64,000 bases of DNA from Phanerodontia chrysosporium (lineage: Eukaryota > Basidiomycota > Agaricomycetes > Polyporales > Phanerochaetaceae): positions 1,488,001 through 1,552,000 of the forward strand of contig MJGA01000004.1 in assembly GCA_001910725.1 (NCBI GenBank), read 5' to 3'. Both the position numbers and the translations under genes were made by a program. A model generated the notes under the pieces. That model worked only from the letters and a program-made list of their open reading frames with translations, was not told where the DNA came from and made no database searches. This document shows, piece by piece, positions 23,393 through 34,514 of this stretch; positions within the stretch are counted from its first letter, which is position 1, and the number at the start of each line of letters is the position of its first letter.

Positions 23393-23838
23393 ATGTTCTC
23401 CAAGCTCGCTATTTTCGCGACCGTTGCCCTCCCTCTTCTTGCGGCCGCCACACCTGCTGCGTCCGTCGCTGCCAGGAACGACAGCCCGCCACCCACCACC
23501 GCTTGCTGCGCCAGCACTGAGTCGGTACGTCGGGCTCTGATTGGACACCGTGTTATGGACATTGCTGACCAGTCGCATCCACCAGGCCAACTCCGCAGCC
23601 GGTGCCGCGATCCTCAAGTTGCTCGGCATCGTCTTGGAGGACGTCACCGCCGAGATCGGCCTCACCTGCAGCCCCATCAGCGTCGTGGGCGTCGGGTCGG
23701 GCTCCGAGTGCAGCGGCACGACCGTTTCCTGCTCCAACGGCCTCTTCGTAAGTATTTCACTTCTATCGGCCAGGATGAAATTCACACATTGCCATGCAGG
23801 GCTCCATCGGCGTCGGCTGCGTCCCCGTCACCATCTGA
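23393..23838 (+). CDS. Hydrophobin-like secreted protein 3 (six-cysteine)
   Basis: Exons 23393-23524, 23586-23747 and 23800-23838 give 110 residues in frame. Signal peptide MFSKLAIFATVALPLLAAA, spacer RNDSPPPTTACCASTES, hydrophobic core AGAAILKLLGIVLEDVTAEI, then LTCSPISVVGVG, ECSGTTVSCSN and GVGCVPVTI. It is closest to hydrophobin 1 in leader and upstream sequence, and closest to hydrophobin 2 in coding sequence. The same six cysteines are kept. Expected to be secreted and to assemble at surfaces; no direct evidence here. Confidence 0.93.
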
Positions 23839-24528
23839 GCCATGAATGCGGAAGGAAGGACGGAGCGCGTGTAGCAGGTGTTTCGTGAATGTGCTTGTAT
23901 TTGTGTTCGAATATACGCTGCGTGGAAGTGATCCTAGTCCGCGTCACGGACGTTGTTCAGCCTCTGCAAGCTACTGGGCAAGGGTTCGTCACGGTCAGAA
24001 TGGTTCTTACCCGAACTGTATTCATCAGACATTGCATTCGTGACTTTCGTGTCTGCGTTATGGAAGCCGTGCAAACCGCTTCACTAAACATTTCAGTCCA
24101 CATCTAGGTTTATGCCGAATACCTTTTGACGAACGTATAGCGACACATGTGGATGTCGAATGAACACGATCTGCTCGAGCTCATCAGAGCAGCGCACAAG
24201 CTTTCGCCGCCAAGTAACCCATAGCACTATATATATCCATTACAACCAGCAGCTAGTACCTCCCGACATAGTCGTCATATGAGCGCAGGTATAAGAAAGA
24301 AAGAGAATAAGTTAGATACACTACGTCCAAGATCACTGGTCCATTGAAGCCCGAAAAAACCAAGATTTACATGCGCGATGCATGCGATGCGGGAGGCGAG
24401 AGAGTACATGTGCGATGCGTCGTCCATCCTCGCGGCGGTCCTCTAATCGAACGAGGGCGGGTGTCGGGCATTAGTCGTGAGCGGTCGTCGCGTCTTCGTG
24501 GTTGGGCGTGCAGGCAGGGCCATGTCTC
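23839..24528. other. Intergenic between hydrophobin 3 and the Golgi membrane protein
   Basis: About 690 bases with convergent 3' ends on both sides. AT-rich tracts (for example ACTATATATATCCATTA near 24225) are present. No supported gene. Confidence 0.4.
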
Positions 24529-26313
24529 TTACTCAATCGATATGCGCGGCTGGAGCTGGACACCGGCGTTGTACGGAACGTGTGGCGCGCCCTCGACATC
24601 GTCGTCTCCTCCTAGTTTGTCATGAATAGGCGCGGAAAAGTAAGCTTTCTTTCTCCGCGCGGTAATATCTATGAAGAGCGAGGAAATGAGTAATCACCGA
24701 AAAGATCGAGCTTCGTGAGCTTCGTCGCGACCGGGCGGTAAGACTGACCGTGCGTCTTCGAGCTCTGGAGTCCCTTGTCAAAGTCTGCGAAGCAACGCAG
24801 GCCGATGGCGAATGTCGTGAAGAGGAGCAAGAAGGCGACGATAGCTACGAGTTTGTCAGCCTTCCGCCGTACAGATGTCGACATGGCTACCCACTGAACA
24901 CTGTCAACGTGGCTCGCGTTGTTGCGTACTGTTCCCTTGAGGCCGGCTCGTAGAACCGCACGAGCTTGTAAACTTGACAACGCTGTCAGCACAATTTTGT
25001 AATCCGCAATCAGTCGCCGACTTACTAACTGAGGAGGAGTCAGTACGTGAAGGAGGCGACGAAAGCGTATGTCCACTCACAGTACGTCTCAGCCGCAAGC
25101 ATTAGCGCGAGGGACACAGACATTAGCCATTTGATCTCGCGTTGTACGGCCACACCTGCTGCTGCGAGCAGAAGCAGTACGATTGGAATAGCTGCAATAG
25201 TGAGACCAAATTCGGCGGTGTTGTGTTGCAGGACGACAATTAACAACTGTAGGAGGTTTAGCCAAGCTCCATGGGCGAATGTGCAACATACCTGCGATGT
25301 GACGCCGATAAAGCAGAAGAAATCAAACTTGAGCAAGCAGATCATGACTTGATAGAACTGATACATGGCTAGGATGTCGATGTGAGATATGGACATCAAG
25401 ACTAGGATGGAAACATACTCTTCATCTCGGGGTTTGCGCCAACGACGTGGAATATCGCCCAACTGCTAAGAGTCAGTCCGGTGATCAAGGATCACGCGAA
25501 AGCACGTACCCAAACTCGAAGAAGAGTTCCCGAATCCAATACATTAATGCAAGCCACGACGCCGCGAGAATGCACGGAGAAACGATGAGGAATGGCAGGA
25601 CCTTGTGCCATAGCGGTCCTACCTTCGCTTCTTGCTATGCTGGGTTAGACAACCGCATAAGCCTGACTCATGGACGTGCTCACCGAAGCGCTAGGGTTCG
25701 GACCAACTATTGCAGCTTTCGTCTCGTGCACCTGAATCGCAGCGAACACGATGAGGCCCAAGTGAAACGCTGTCGAATGGTTTGTGCTTGAGTGATCGGT
25801 CAGAGTGCAGGCTGCTGCGGATGCTCTGACCTAAGATGCCCACTAGTTGGATAACGTTTCGCAATCGCAATGCATCGAAAGCCATAAACAGTTCGAATAT
25901 TCTGTCAAGCGAAGTGCACGAATATGTGTTTGAATGTTTCACGGGACAGGGAGAACGAGGAGCATACTCAGCAAGAATGAACAAGGCGAGGTAGCACGGC
26001 ACTGTCTTGTATTTCGGTTCATCGAAGTTTATATCTTTGTCCATCTAGAGGAAAGTGAGTAGATGGATGCGCAGTATACTCACGATCACGTACTCGGACG
26101 AATGCGAACACTGCCGCTACCATGGCCAAGACGACGGTTCCCTCTGTAATGTCCTCAGCATCCCACTACCAATACTACTAGGCTGGTAATACACACGCAG
26201 AAGAACTAGGCGACTGAGAGTCAGTTCTGATATGTAGTCATCGATAATTGTGGCTCACTTGTGACCATGAAGAACCTTTGGGCTCGAGTCGACAGGAGCG
26301 CTTCAAGTGGCAT
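24529..26313 (-). CDS. UPF0658 Golgi apparatus membrane protein family
   Basis: Multipass membrane protein of a fungal family named for its Golgi location in fission yeast; no activity is known. Many small exons, read from MPLEALLSTRAQRFFMVT. Conserved segments appear in order: DITEGTVVLAMVAAVFAFVR, RIFELFMAFDALRLRNVIQL, FHLGLIVFAAIQVHETKAA, WIRELFFEFGWAIFHVVGAN, YQFYQVMICLLKFDFFCFIG, EFGLTIAAIPIVLLLLAAAG and FTIVAFLLLFTTFAIGLRCF. A cytosolic tail ends APHVPYNAGVQLQPRISIE. About seven membrane segments are visible. The second exon junction (TTCTTCTGC, GTGTGT donor) and the last intron are inferred: the last one could be 83 nt with donor GTCAGT. Family recognition is from memory of the pattern, moderately strong. 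Confidence 0.82.
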
Positions 26314-26591
26314 GGCGGCGACTCAGTGACCTCCTTCGTTCAAGCAGTTGCTTTGTGTGTCGTGAATAGTAGTTGTGCGGTAATGTAAAGAACGAACAGC
26401 AAAGAGGACGTGGATGGAGAGGATGAGGAGCAAGTGGACCGAACAGAGAGTGGGCGGTGTTATGAGAGCGTGCCGGCGGCGGCAGGCAGGGATCACAGAA
26501 GCCGAAACGGTGAACCGCGAGCGCCGCGGGTCACCGCCACCACGCTCCGCCTCGGCCACAAATGGAAGGCGGTGTCGTAGGTGTCGTTGCC

Positions 26592-28319
26592 TCAGAAATC
26601 CGTTCCTGCTTCCACACTTCTCCTGACCGCTTCCGCTACCTCACACTCCTCCCGCCACAGCATCTCAATATTCCCCAACACCCATCCTGTCCACCCCGGA
26701 TCTTCAGCCTGGCTCGATCGTCCTTGCACCGACTCAATCCCCGTCTTCGCCGTCTTCGCGACTTGGTCACAGATTCGAACGAGCGTGCTCCGCCAGGCCT
26801 TTTCGTTCTCTGTTGATATCTGCTCTTCTTGCCCCCACAGCACGGCCCGCCATCTCTCGACCATGAAGTCAATTTTGTCCTCTTCCATGTCGTTGCCTAT
26901 AGCGTGCAGCAATCGTAGGGCTGATATGAGACGATAAGAGGGATGTGCTGGTTTTGGCTGAGAGTGCATCGTCCAGTCTCTGTTGCGTGGAGGCCAAGAA
27001 AATATATTAGCGGGCCTGCGAAGTATGTACATGAAAAGGTAGCTGTACCCCAGTATCCCTCTTCTTCGAGAACCTCCCTCAGCAACCTACCTACGGCCCC
27101 TTTAGAAATTAATACCTCTTCCACCACGTCTTGTAAATCAACATCTCCATTGAATTCGCCTGATGCGCACGCGCCCTTGCTCCACGTGTTCACGAAGCCG
27201 TACTCTACGAATAGCATCCGGTTGGAATGGCTGCCATAACGCAGAAACAGTTCGTCGTCCTTGTTTACAGGTGTTTCGCTGGACGATATGAACATGTAGT
27301 CACCGCCAAGATTACGTCGACCTTTGCTGAAAGAACCCGGAGACGGAGGAAACAGCGACGAGGGCAGGACAGGAACGATATGCGTGTCGTTCGGCCGGTG
27401 ATTTGCAAAGTCGAGGACTGGACAAAGAGTGAGGTTCTCTGGTGCAGACGGCGAAGGGTCCAATTGGTAGTAAATGCAGCGGGTATTGACTGGGGGGACG
27501 TCAATGTTGACCGGGGCGCAATGTATGTTAGAACGCACCATTTAGCCAAGCCCACAGGCAGTCTTCAATGAGACTGTGGTTATCAGGGTGGAACGCACTC
27601 GATACCAAACCATGACGAGAAGTCCTAGCGATAATACCAGGCGCCGCAATCTGCACTTGACATGAGTACAGCTCATATGCGTAAGTAACATACGTACAGA
27701 ATATTTGCAAATGGCTGTCCAATCCGCCAAGAAGAGATGTACTCGCTCGTTCAGCGGGACACGATCCTGGAGGGCAGCAGCGACAACAGTTCCTGTTCTA
27801 AAGTAGTCGCCAGCCGTACTTGACTCCGTACGGCCCATGTCACCGGATGACTATCAAATTCCCTGGGCATGGTGGTAATATACGGTCCCCATACCGGATC
27901 GTGCGAAAGGTCATCGTCTCCCGGTCGGTGCAGCATCAAATGAAGAGTGATCATCTGGTTGGCCGTCAGGAGCAGTTTTCCAGCAGCCGGATATAGCGGA
28001 GACAGAGTCTTCAGATTTATCATCGCGCTCGCTGAAATCGTGAAAAGCGTCGCGGACCGCTAGACAGAGGTATGGGTACGGCCATCGCGGCAGCGGTCTT
28101 GAGAAGTACTCACCGGACATGATTGGAGGGCAAACAAGCCCTTCCCAGCAACTGCGAGAGAATGAACATGTTGAGCGGGTTGGAGGAACTGCGAGACGCA
28201 CCTTTTGCGTCCCTACGCTCAACGAGCAGCCCACTTGGACTGATGTCCATTCCATGCTTATCCCTCAACCACCTCAGCAGAGCGTTCCACTGCTCGTCGT
28301 CGCTGTCCGCGGTGCTCAT
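26592..28319 (-). CDS. SET-domain protein (SETD4/RKM-like lysine methyltransferase family)
   Basis: Probably a cytosolic or nuclear protein lysine methyltransferase. The likely start is MSTADSDDEQWNALLRWLRD (28319), followed by HGMDISPSGLLVERRD and an exon with SASAMINLKTLSPLYP, which is how SETD4-type enzymes begin their SET fold. The exon 27541-26897 carries the core: LCPVLDFANHRPNDTHIVPV (the NH motif that binds S-adenosylmethionine) and DELFLRYGSHSNRMLFVEYG, the end of SET with the catalytic-site tyrosine region. The C-terminal part (ISALRLLHAIGNDMEEDKID ... RSVEAGTDF) resembles the helical Rubisco-LSMT substrate-binding domain. Exon joins in the middle are not all resolved. An earlier in-frame ATG at 28385 exists. 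Substrate unknown. Confidence 0.82.
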
Positions 28320-28704
28320 GCGCCGGTCACGCTGCTGTGGAACAGGCGTAATGTCGTGAGGTCCCCTGACCACTTCCGGCGGCATGCCGTGAGATGATAA
28401 GAGTTACGGTGAGAGATCGCACAATCGTTGCTCACCCCCGCGTCCTCCGCGTCTGCCCACTCAGAGCACACGCATTCGTGAACGCGGCCGACGACAAGCA
28501 ATCTGCTAGACTGCGAACGATCTGCAGGGTGTGCCCAAGCGTGTCTCCTTTGGTCCCGGCTGCCTATCAGATGAGACTAACTCGGAGCCCTTATATACAG
28601 TGATCCTTGCGTTCCGTGTCCTCCAGCGCACCGCTCCCACACCCGTCTACTCGACTTTCCTGCGTGCCAGGCCAGCCCCCATAGCATTTACTTCTCGTCG
28701 CAAC
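28320..28704. promoter_or_regulatory. Divergent promoter region, SET protein and dehydrogenase
   Basis: About 385 bases between two start codons pointing away from each other, so it should contain both promoters. A TATA-like TTATATACAG lies near 28590 on the plus side, about 110 bases before the dehydrogenase ATG. No coding exon supported. Confidence 0.5.
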
Positions 28705-29829
28705 ATGTCCGTCTTCAACGCCTCTCGACTCCAGGGCAAGACCGTCCTCATTACCGGTGCGAGCGCCGGTATCGGCGCGGTGAGTGCAGCGATCGTGCCC
28801 TGGCAGGCCCTGTGCTGACGGTACCCAGGCGACAGCCATCCTCTTTGCCAAGGTGCGTTGAGCGGCCCACGAAGCGTGCAGCAATCGCTCATAGACGCGG
28901 CCAGGCCGGGTCGAATGTCATCCTCGCGGCGCGACGCGCCGAGCAGCTGAAGAAGGTCGAGGAGGCGTGTGTTGCCGCGCACAAGGAGTCTGGCGTGCAG
29001 GCAGGAGGCAAATTCGCCTCCGTGCAGCTCGACGTCGCGAAGAAGGAGCAGATCAACACGCTCTTTGACCGTGTCCCCGCAGACCTCAAGACGGTCGACA
29101 TCCTCGGTGCGTGCCGCGCTCCCCTCTCTGCGCTGCGCAGGCTCACATTCCCCTCAGTGAACAACGCCGGCTTCGTGCTCGGCGTCGAGCGCGTCGGCGA
29201 CATCGCGGACGCGGACTACGAGTCCATGTTCCAAGTGAACGTCTTCGGCCTGATCGCCATCACGCAGCTCCTTATCAAAGGTCCGCACTCCCCTCGCTGC
29301 ATCTCGCGGTTCGCAATGCTTAAGCTGCGGGTGCCATAGACTTCAAGGCACGCAACGCAGGGCACATCATCAACATCGGCTCCATCGCCGGCCGCGAGCC
29401 CTACGCCGGTGGCGGCATCTACTGCGCAACGAAGCACGCTGTACGCTCCTTCACCGGCACGCTGCTGCGCGAACTTGTGAACACGAACATTCGTGTTACG
29501 GAGATCCAGCCGGTATGTGTTCTTCACAGGCAATGAGCCTCCTTGCTAACGCTGGCTGCGGTCAGGCATGGTCGAAACTGAGTTCTCCGTCGTGCGCTTC
29601 CGTGGCGACAAGTCTGCTGCGGACAAGGTGTACGAGGGCCTCCAACCCCGTGAGTGTTGATAAGTCCGTGATGTGTATTGTGGCTGACGCTGTTGCAGTG
29701 GTTGCCGAAGACATTGCTGAGGAGATCGTCTGGACCGCATCGCGTCCCCCTCACGTCAACGTTGCAGAACTCTTCGTTCTGCCCGTCAATCAGGCATCGG
29801 CCACCATCAACTACCGTGGTGGAAAGTAA
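28705..29829 (+). CDS. NADP-dependent short-chain dehydrogenase (YMR226C/YdfG type)
   Basis: Classical SDR, expected to oxidise small 3-hydroxy acids or L-allo-threonine and serine-type substrates in the cytosol. Seven exons: 28705-28779, 28829-28852, 28905-29106, 29158-29280, 29340-29512, about 29566-29649 and 29699-29829. The nucleotide-binding motif is [13 protein letters not shown] follows at the start of exon 4. The catalytic Ser lies in [18 protein letters not shown] and the YxxxK in [12 protein letters not shown]-terminal [15 protein letters not shown] is typical. The exon lengths sum to one base short of frame at the 29512/29566 junction, where [10 protein letters not shown] is expected; a GG run there probably lost a G. 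Corrected length is 270 residues, the family norm. A second exon of only 24 nt is notable. AATAAA at 29867 follows the stop. Confidence 0.93.
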
Positions 29830-30040
29830 ATGCTACCATTGTATATAACGAAGCACGATGTATACTAATAAATGGATGGACGGACGGTTGTACAATCTCC
29901 GTAGTGCGCTGCATTCGCGCCTTTGAAACCAAGAACGTGTTACTTGTTCGATTACACAGCAATACAGAGGAGGATAGCGACATCGCGAAATGTAGGGATG
30001 TCTACTAGTAGGAACGAGCAATAGGGAATATACAGGGTCG

Positions 30041-33000
30041 TTAGGTTCGTGACTTCTTACTCTTGCTACGCGTCGACTTCGCCGGCGCCGGCGCCAGTGC
30101 TGGCTCCGCTGCGGGTGGCTCGTCATCCTCATAAACAAACTTCTTCACAACAATATTCTCGGGCTGGACGTCAGGCACCGGAGCTTCAGCATTGAGCACA
30201 TTGCCCATTGTATCGAGCGGTCGCGCCTAGATAACCGGTAACGTAAACACACAGGACACTCAGGACAATGAATGAGACATTACCTTCGCGGATGGCGCCA
30301 AACAGCCCTTCTTGACGGGCGCATCGCTGGGTGGTCGTTTGGGCTTTGGGGCGTGTCGTTGAGATAGACCGTGGTAGCCAGCCCATGGTTCCATTTGACG
30401 CGCTTCTCGTGCTTTGCATCGCGCTCCTCCAGGTCTTCGCCCAGCCGCGAGCGTTTCGCCGGACGCGGGCGTTCAGGCGTGGTGTAATCCTCCTCGTCCC
30501 CTGGGGCCCTGGGATGCCCGAGCGGCGCGCTGATCTCGACATCGACCTCCACGAGACTGACGTCGCCCGGGTCCTCCTCAGGCGCAGGGTCGCCCTCGCC
30601 CTCAGACCGCCGAGCACGGCGCGCGGCGCGCTCCTCGCGCTCCTTCACGCGTTCCTCGCGCAGGCGCTCGAGGCTCGTGCGTACCTTGGTCGTCGGGCTG
30701 TCGGGGCGCTTGCCTTCCTTGAGGACGACCTCCGTGCGGATCTCGACGACCTGCCGCTGATTCCGCTGCGTGTTCGTGTTCGTGAGCGACTTGAGCGCGA
30801 TGGCAGACATGCCCGAGAACACGCTCGTGTCCGAGAGTAGGATCGTCCGCCGCTTACTGCCCGCCCCGCGCAGGGGCGCGACGACGCCGAAGACGTCAGT
30901 CGTCGGGGCTTTCCGCGGGCGCGAGCCGCGCCGGAGACCGTGCGATGCTGCATCAGCCTCTGTTTCCGATGTGCCATCAGTGCTTGGAAGAGCGACAGTC
31001 GCCTCGGTTGATGCCTCTGTCGTTTCCGCTTCAGTCGGAAGTTGTGGTGCCGGTGCGGTGACATCTGTGACAACATCTAACGCGATATCTACGGGGTCTC
31101 ATGGACCTCATGGTGCGCTGGCGATGAGGGTTGATGTAGCGCTTGGCTTTGAGTGGGAGGCGATGGTGGCACGACGTCCATGGGCGAATCAGGCTTGGGA
31201 GGCGGAGGTGACCGAGCCGGACTCTCGGGTTTTCTCTTTCCAACAGCTTTGCGAAGCTTGAGTCCGCCATTGACTACGACTGGACCTGAACTCTTGGAGG
31301 GAGGACTAGGTTTCACTGACGTCTGCCGGCTCGCCAGCGGAGCTGTGGGTGGCTTGCCGATCCGTGGAGGTGGCGGTGGGACCTTGCGGATGAGCACGAC
31401 AGGCTTCACGCCAACCGGTGACGCACGCGACGACTCCGCCTCATCAGCCTCTCGCTTACGCTTCAACGTCAGCGTGGTGATGTCGACGTTCGGCGGTGAT
31501 GGTTTCGAAGGTGGCTTCCCAAGACGGCCGGAAGCCGTACGTGGACCAGAACCCGCCACAGGTTGTGGCATGTCATCCGATCCGCTGCTAACCTCCACGG
31601 GAGGCTTGTTAGTCACCACCCGCCGCACCATGCGCATGGGACGAATCTGTGGACGGGTATGAGAGGACGTAATAGTGCGGTCGAGCCTTTAGAACTCACA
31701 GTTTGAGCTGCAGGGACATTTGCAGCCGCACTCGTGGATGCATGTGGCAACGCCTTCTTCGGTATTGAAGGGACAATTCTTGGGGTAGGTTTTGCGGCGC
31801 TCACCGGAGCTGGTCGCGCGTATGGCTTGGATCCAGGCCGGGGAATCTTGCTCTCCACGCGAGATGACGGTGGCCGTAAACTGGATGAAGCTTTGGCTTA
31901 GCTTGTGTCAGCTGCTGAGGCTCAGCCTCGTCTGACTCTTGTATAGATGGTGGAATGTTCAAGAGAGTAGTATTGGAGGGCTCGGACGGCCTATGTGAGC
32001 TGTCATGAGATGCTCCATGCGCCAACGTAGCTCGGTTTCGTAGTTCGCCAGGCCTAGCCACAGACGACGACGGTCGTACTGGCTCTGCTGACATGCTACG
32101 TTTGAACTTGGGCACAATAGGCTGTATTGGATCCTCAGACATACTCCGTACATGTGAGGACTTCGCAGGCGATGTTGAGCGAGTGGTCTGTTTGGACGGG
32201 GACTGTAAGAATGGCATGACCTCCCCGATGGGTACCCGCTTGGCTGGGCTATGCATGACCTCTCCACCCGAGCGAGGATTTAAGAATGTCAGGCCGGGCA
32301 CTGGTTTGTTGGCGGTAGCATGCGACGATGCGAACGTAGATGCCTTGACGGGAGAGACGGTGCCTTGCGCGATAGCTTCGGAGAGAGGGATGCGACGTGC
32401 TGGGGTGCGTCCGACCTCCTTTCGCTGAGGCGATGCGTCCCGTATGGGTGTCGACGGTCGCTCCGGGACTTGGTTATCCAGACAGAACGGAGGGAAAGTG
32501 GGCAAGACGTCGTCCGACCGCAGTTTCTTTGGTGTTGAGGGACTTAGTAGCCTGCTCTCCGTTTCGTTCGTGACATCTTCAGGCTGATTATTTGAGGAGG
32601 AAAGTAAGCGTGACAATACGCTCGTAGAAGTGGGCGACAAGGAGCGAAGACGAGGATGCTCTGGAGTTTGCGGTTCTTTCCCTTTTCGCGGACTGGTGTC
32701 CGATGTAGCTCGCTGTCCGTGCTCTGTATTGTCCGCAATTTCATGTGGAGAGACATCCTCCAACGTCCGAGGAATTTCGATGACTAGGTCGGACGATGAG
32801 AAATCCAGGGCTTTGAGAAGCCTCTCTCCACTATCGCGCTCGCTCGCTTTGGTCCGCTTTCTCCTCACAGATCCGACCTCAACTTTGGGGCTGGACGAGG
32901 CAGATTGCCCACTCTTTGAGGGCGTTACAGATACGTAAGGTGAGACGCTGCGGCGAGGACGCGTCGAGCGACGGAGAGGTGTGTGTGCAGCAGGCTCTAG

Positions 33001-33964
33001 GAGTGAACTCGGTTCTGCAGGTTCTGCCTGCACAGGCGCAAACGGCTGGGTATCGGGCGGTGAATCCTGGCGCACCGCCTCTAGAGCTGCGCCAGGACTT
33101 GGCTGAACTTCCTCTACTGGTGGAGCGTCTTCCTGTGCGCTGGCGGTACCCTCAATCTGGGCGGTCGGCGATGATACCTCACCAGATGGGAGACGCATGG
33201 GTGTGGGGGCCAAAAGATCGTCAACGCTACACGGAGCACCTCTTGGCGGCGTCGCAGGCAAAAGATGAACAAGAGGAGCCGGCGGCGAGGCAAAAGAATC
33301 GAAGTTGATGAGATCTACTTCATCCGCCTGTACCTCGACCGGCTGGTCGGATTGCACTGCTTCATGGGTTTGTGCGTCCTCCGTGATGGTCTCTTGCACA
33401 AGCGGATGAGTAGTGCTATCGACTTCCAGGGGTAATAGTGATATGTCCGCATTGTCTTCATCAGTAGCCGCGTCGTTCACGTCTTTGAGAGCCCCTCGCG
33501 AGGGGAGCAGAGGGCTGGGCGGTGGGGAAGGATTGCCGCATGCGCTAAGCACCTTAGAGGCTAAGGCGGAGGACGGTTCTGCAGTATGCGTTTCAGTAGG
33601 CCAGGAGCGTGGCCGTCATCAATGGTGACGCACCCTCAAGAGCGTCCTCGGGTATCGTGGGCGTATCTGGGCGCGATAGGTCGGACGCCACGACTTCATT
33701 CGCAGATGGGTCGCTGTATTCTCCCACATCATCCTTCGGAATTCGCAGGGCAAGAGACGACCCCATGAGATGTCTAGTTGAGCGCCTGATGGGTGTGTGT
33801 TGGGCTTGTTCACGAGGGCGAATATGTCTTTTCTCTGCTGACTGCACCGGACCGAAGTACACCCTTGAAGTTGAAGTGTTGGCAGACTCGCTGTCGGACG
33901 AGGCGAGGGGGGTGCTGGGCTGATGCTCAGCGTCGTACGCGTCTACGAGTACGTCGTCAGCCAT
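30041..33964 (-). CDS. Large disordered, probably nuclear protein
   Basis: About 1,200 residues, nearly all Ser, Pro, Thr, Arg and Glu rich. I do not recognise a catalytic domain. Start MADDVLVDAYDAEHQP (33964). A clean 55-nt intron (33633-33579) is followed by a very long exon. Repeated short motifs stand out: TPIRRSTRHL and TPLRRSTRPRRS; TPARRIPLSEAI and SPAKRVPIGEVM. Later come RPPSSRVESKIPRPGSKPYA, LTLKRKREADEAESS, a Glu/Arg-rich segment (ERLREERVKEREERAARRAR), VKWNHGLATTVYLNDTPQSP and LDTMGNVLNAEAPV. Basic nuclear-type signals are frequent, so a chromatin or cell-cycle role is plausible but inferred. Three frame changes (about 31896, 31093-31096 in GGGG, 30341-30343 in GGG) are each mended by one base. 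Confidence 0.8.
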
Positions 33965-34514
33965 GGTGCCTAGCACGGCGGCGTGCGGGAGACGGAGGGC
34001 GGGATGGGGAGGGGGCAGGCTGGCGGGTTGGCCAGAGAGTTGTGCGTTCGACGGCCCTCGCGCGCACCCACGCGAGCCGGCCACCCACGTGCTACCGGCG
34101 TCTAACTTACCAGGACCCTGAGCGCTGAGCGTCTTGGGAGGCGCCCTGCAGACGCCCGTTCGACACATGGTGGGCGGCCCGCATTTCACGGACTCGGACT
34201 GTCCCTGTCTCCTCTGCTCCTCCCTCGCCCGCCGGCTCGTCCAGCTTTGCCAGCATCGGATTGCGCAGCTCAGCGCACGTGGAGTGTACCGCACTGTCGC
34301 GTTAGTCCGGTGTGTGGGCGAATGCTGCGCAGTCTAAAGAATCTGCCCCTCACCCACGGACTAGATTCCATCTGCGCAGAGATCCGCCGACAACATTGAT
34401 GATTACCGCCGCAACGCCCTTTCACTTTGCCTCGTTTCAGGTCGCCTACCTCAAGCATAAAAGCAGGCGCGTCGACTGCTTCTCAGTTCACCAACCCTCC
34501 ACATTGTCCGCATA
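33965..34514. promoter_or_regulatory. Divergent promoter region, disordered protein and zinc-cluster factor
   Basis: About 550 bases between two divergent start codons. GC-rich on the left, with a CATAAAAGCAGG element about 60 bases before the transcription factor ATG that may act as its TATA box. No coding exon supported. Confidence 0.45.

Noticed and set aside
33579..33633. Apparent frameshift in the disordered protein near 33595
   Set aside because: A normal 55-nt intron (GTGCGT donor, CTGCAG acceptor) joins the two frames exactly.
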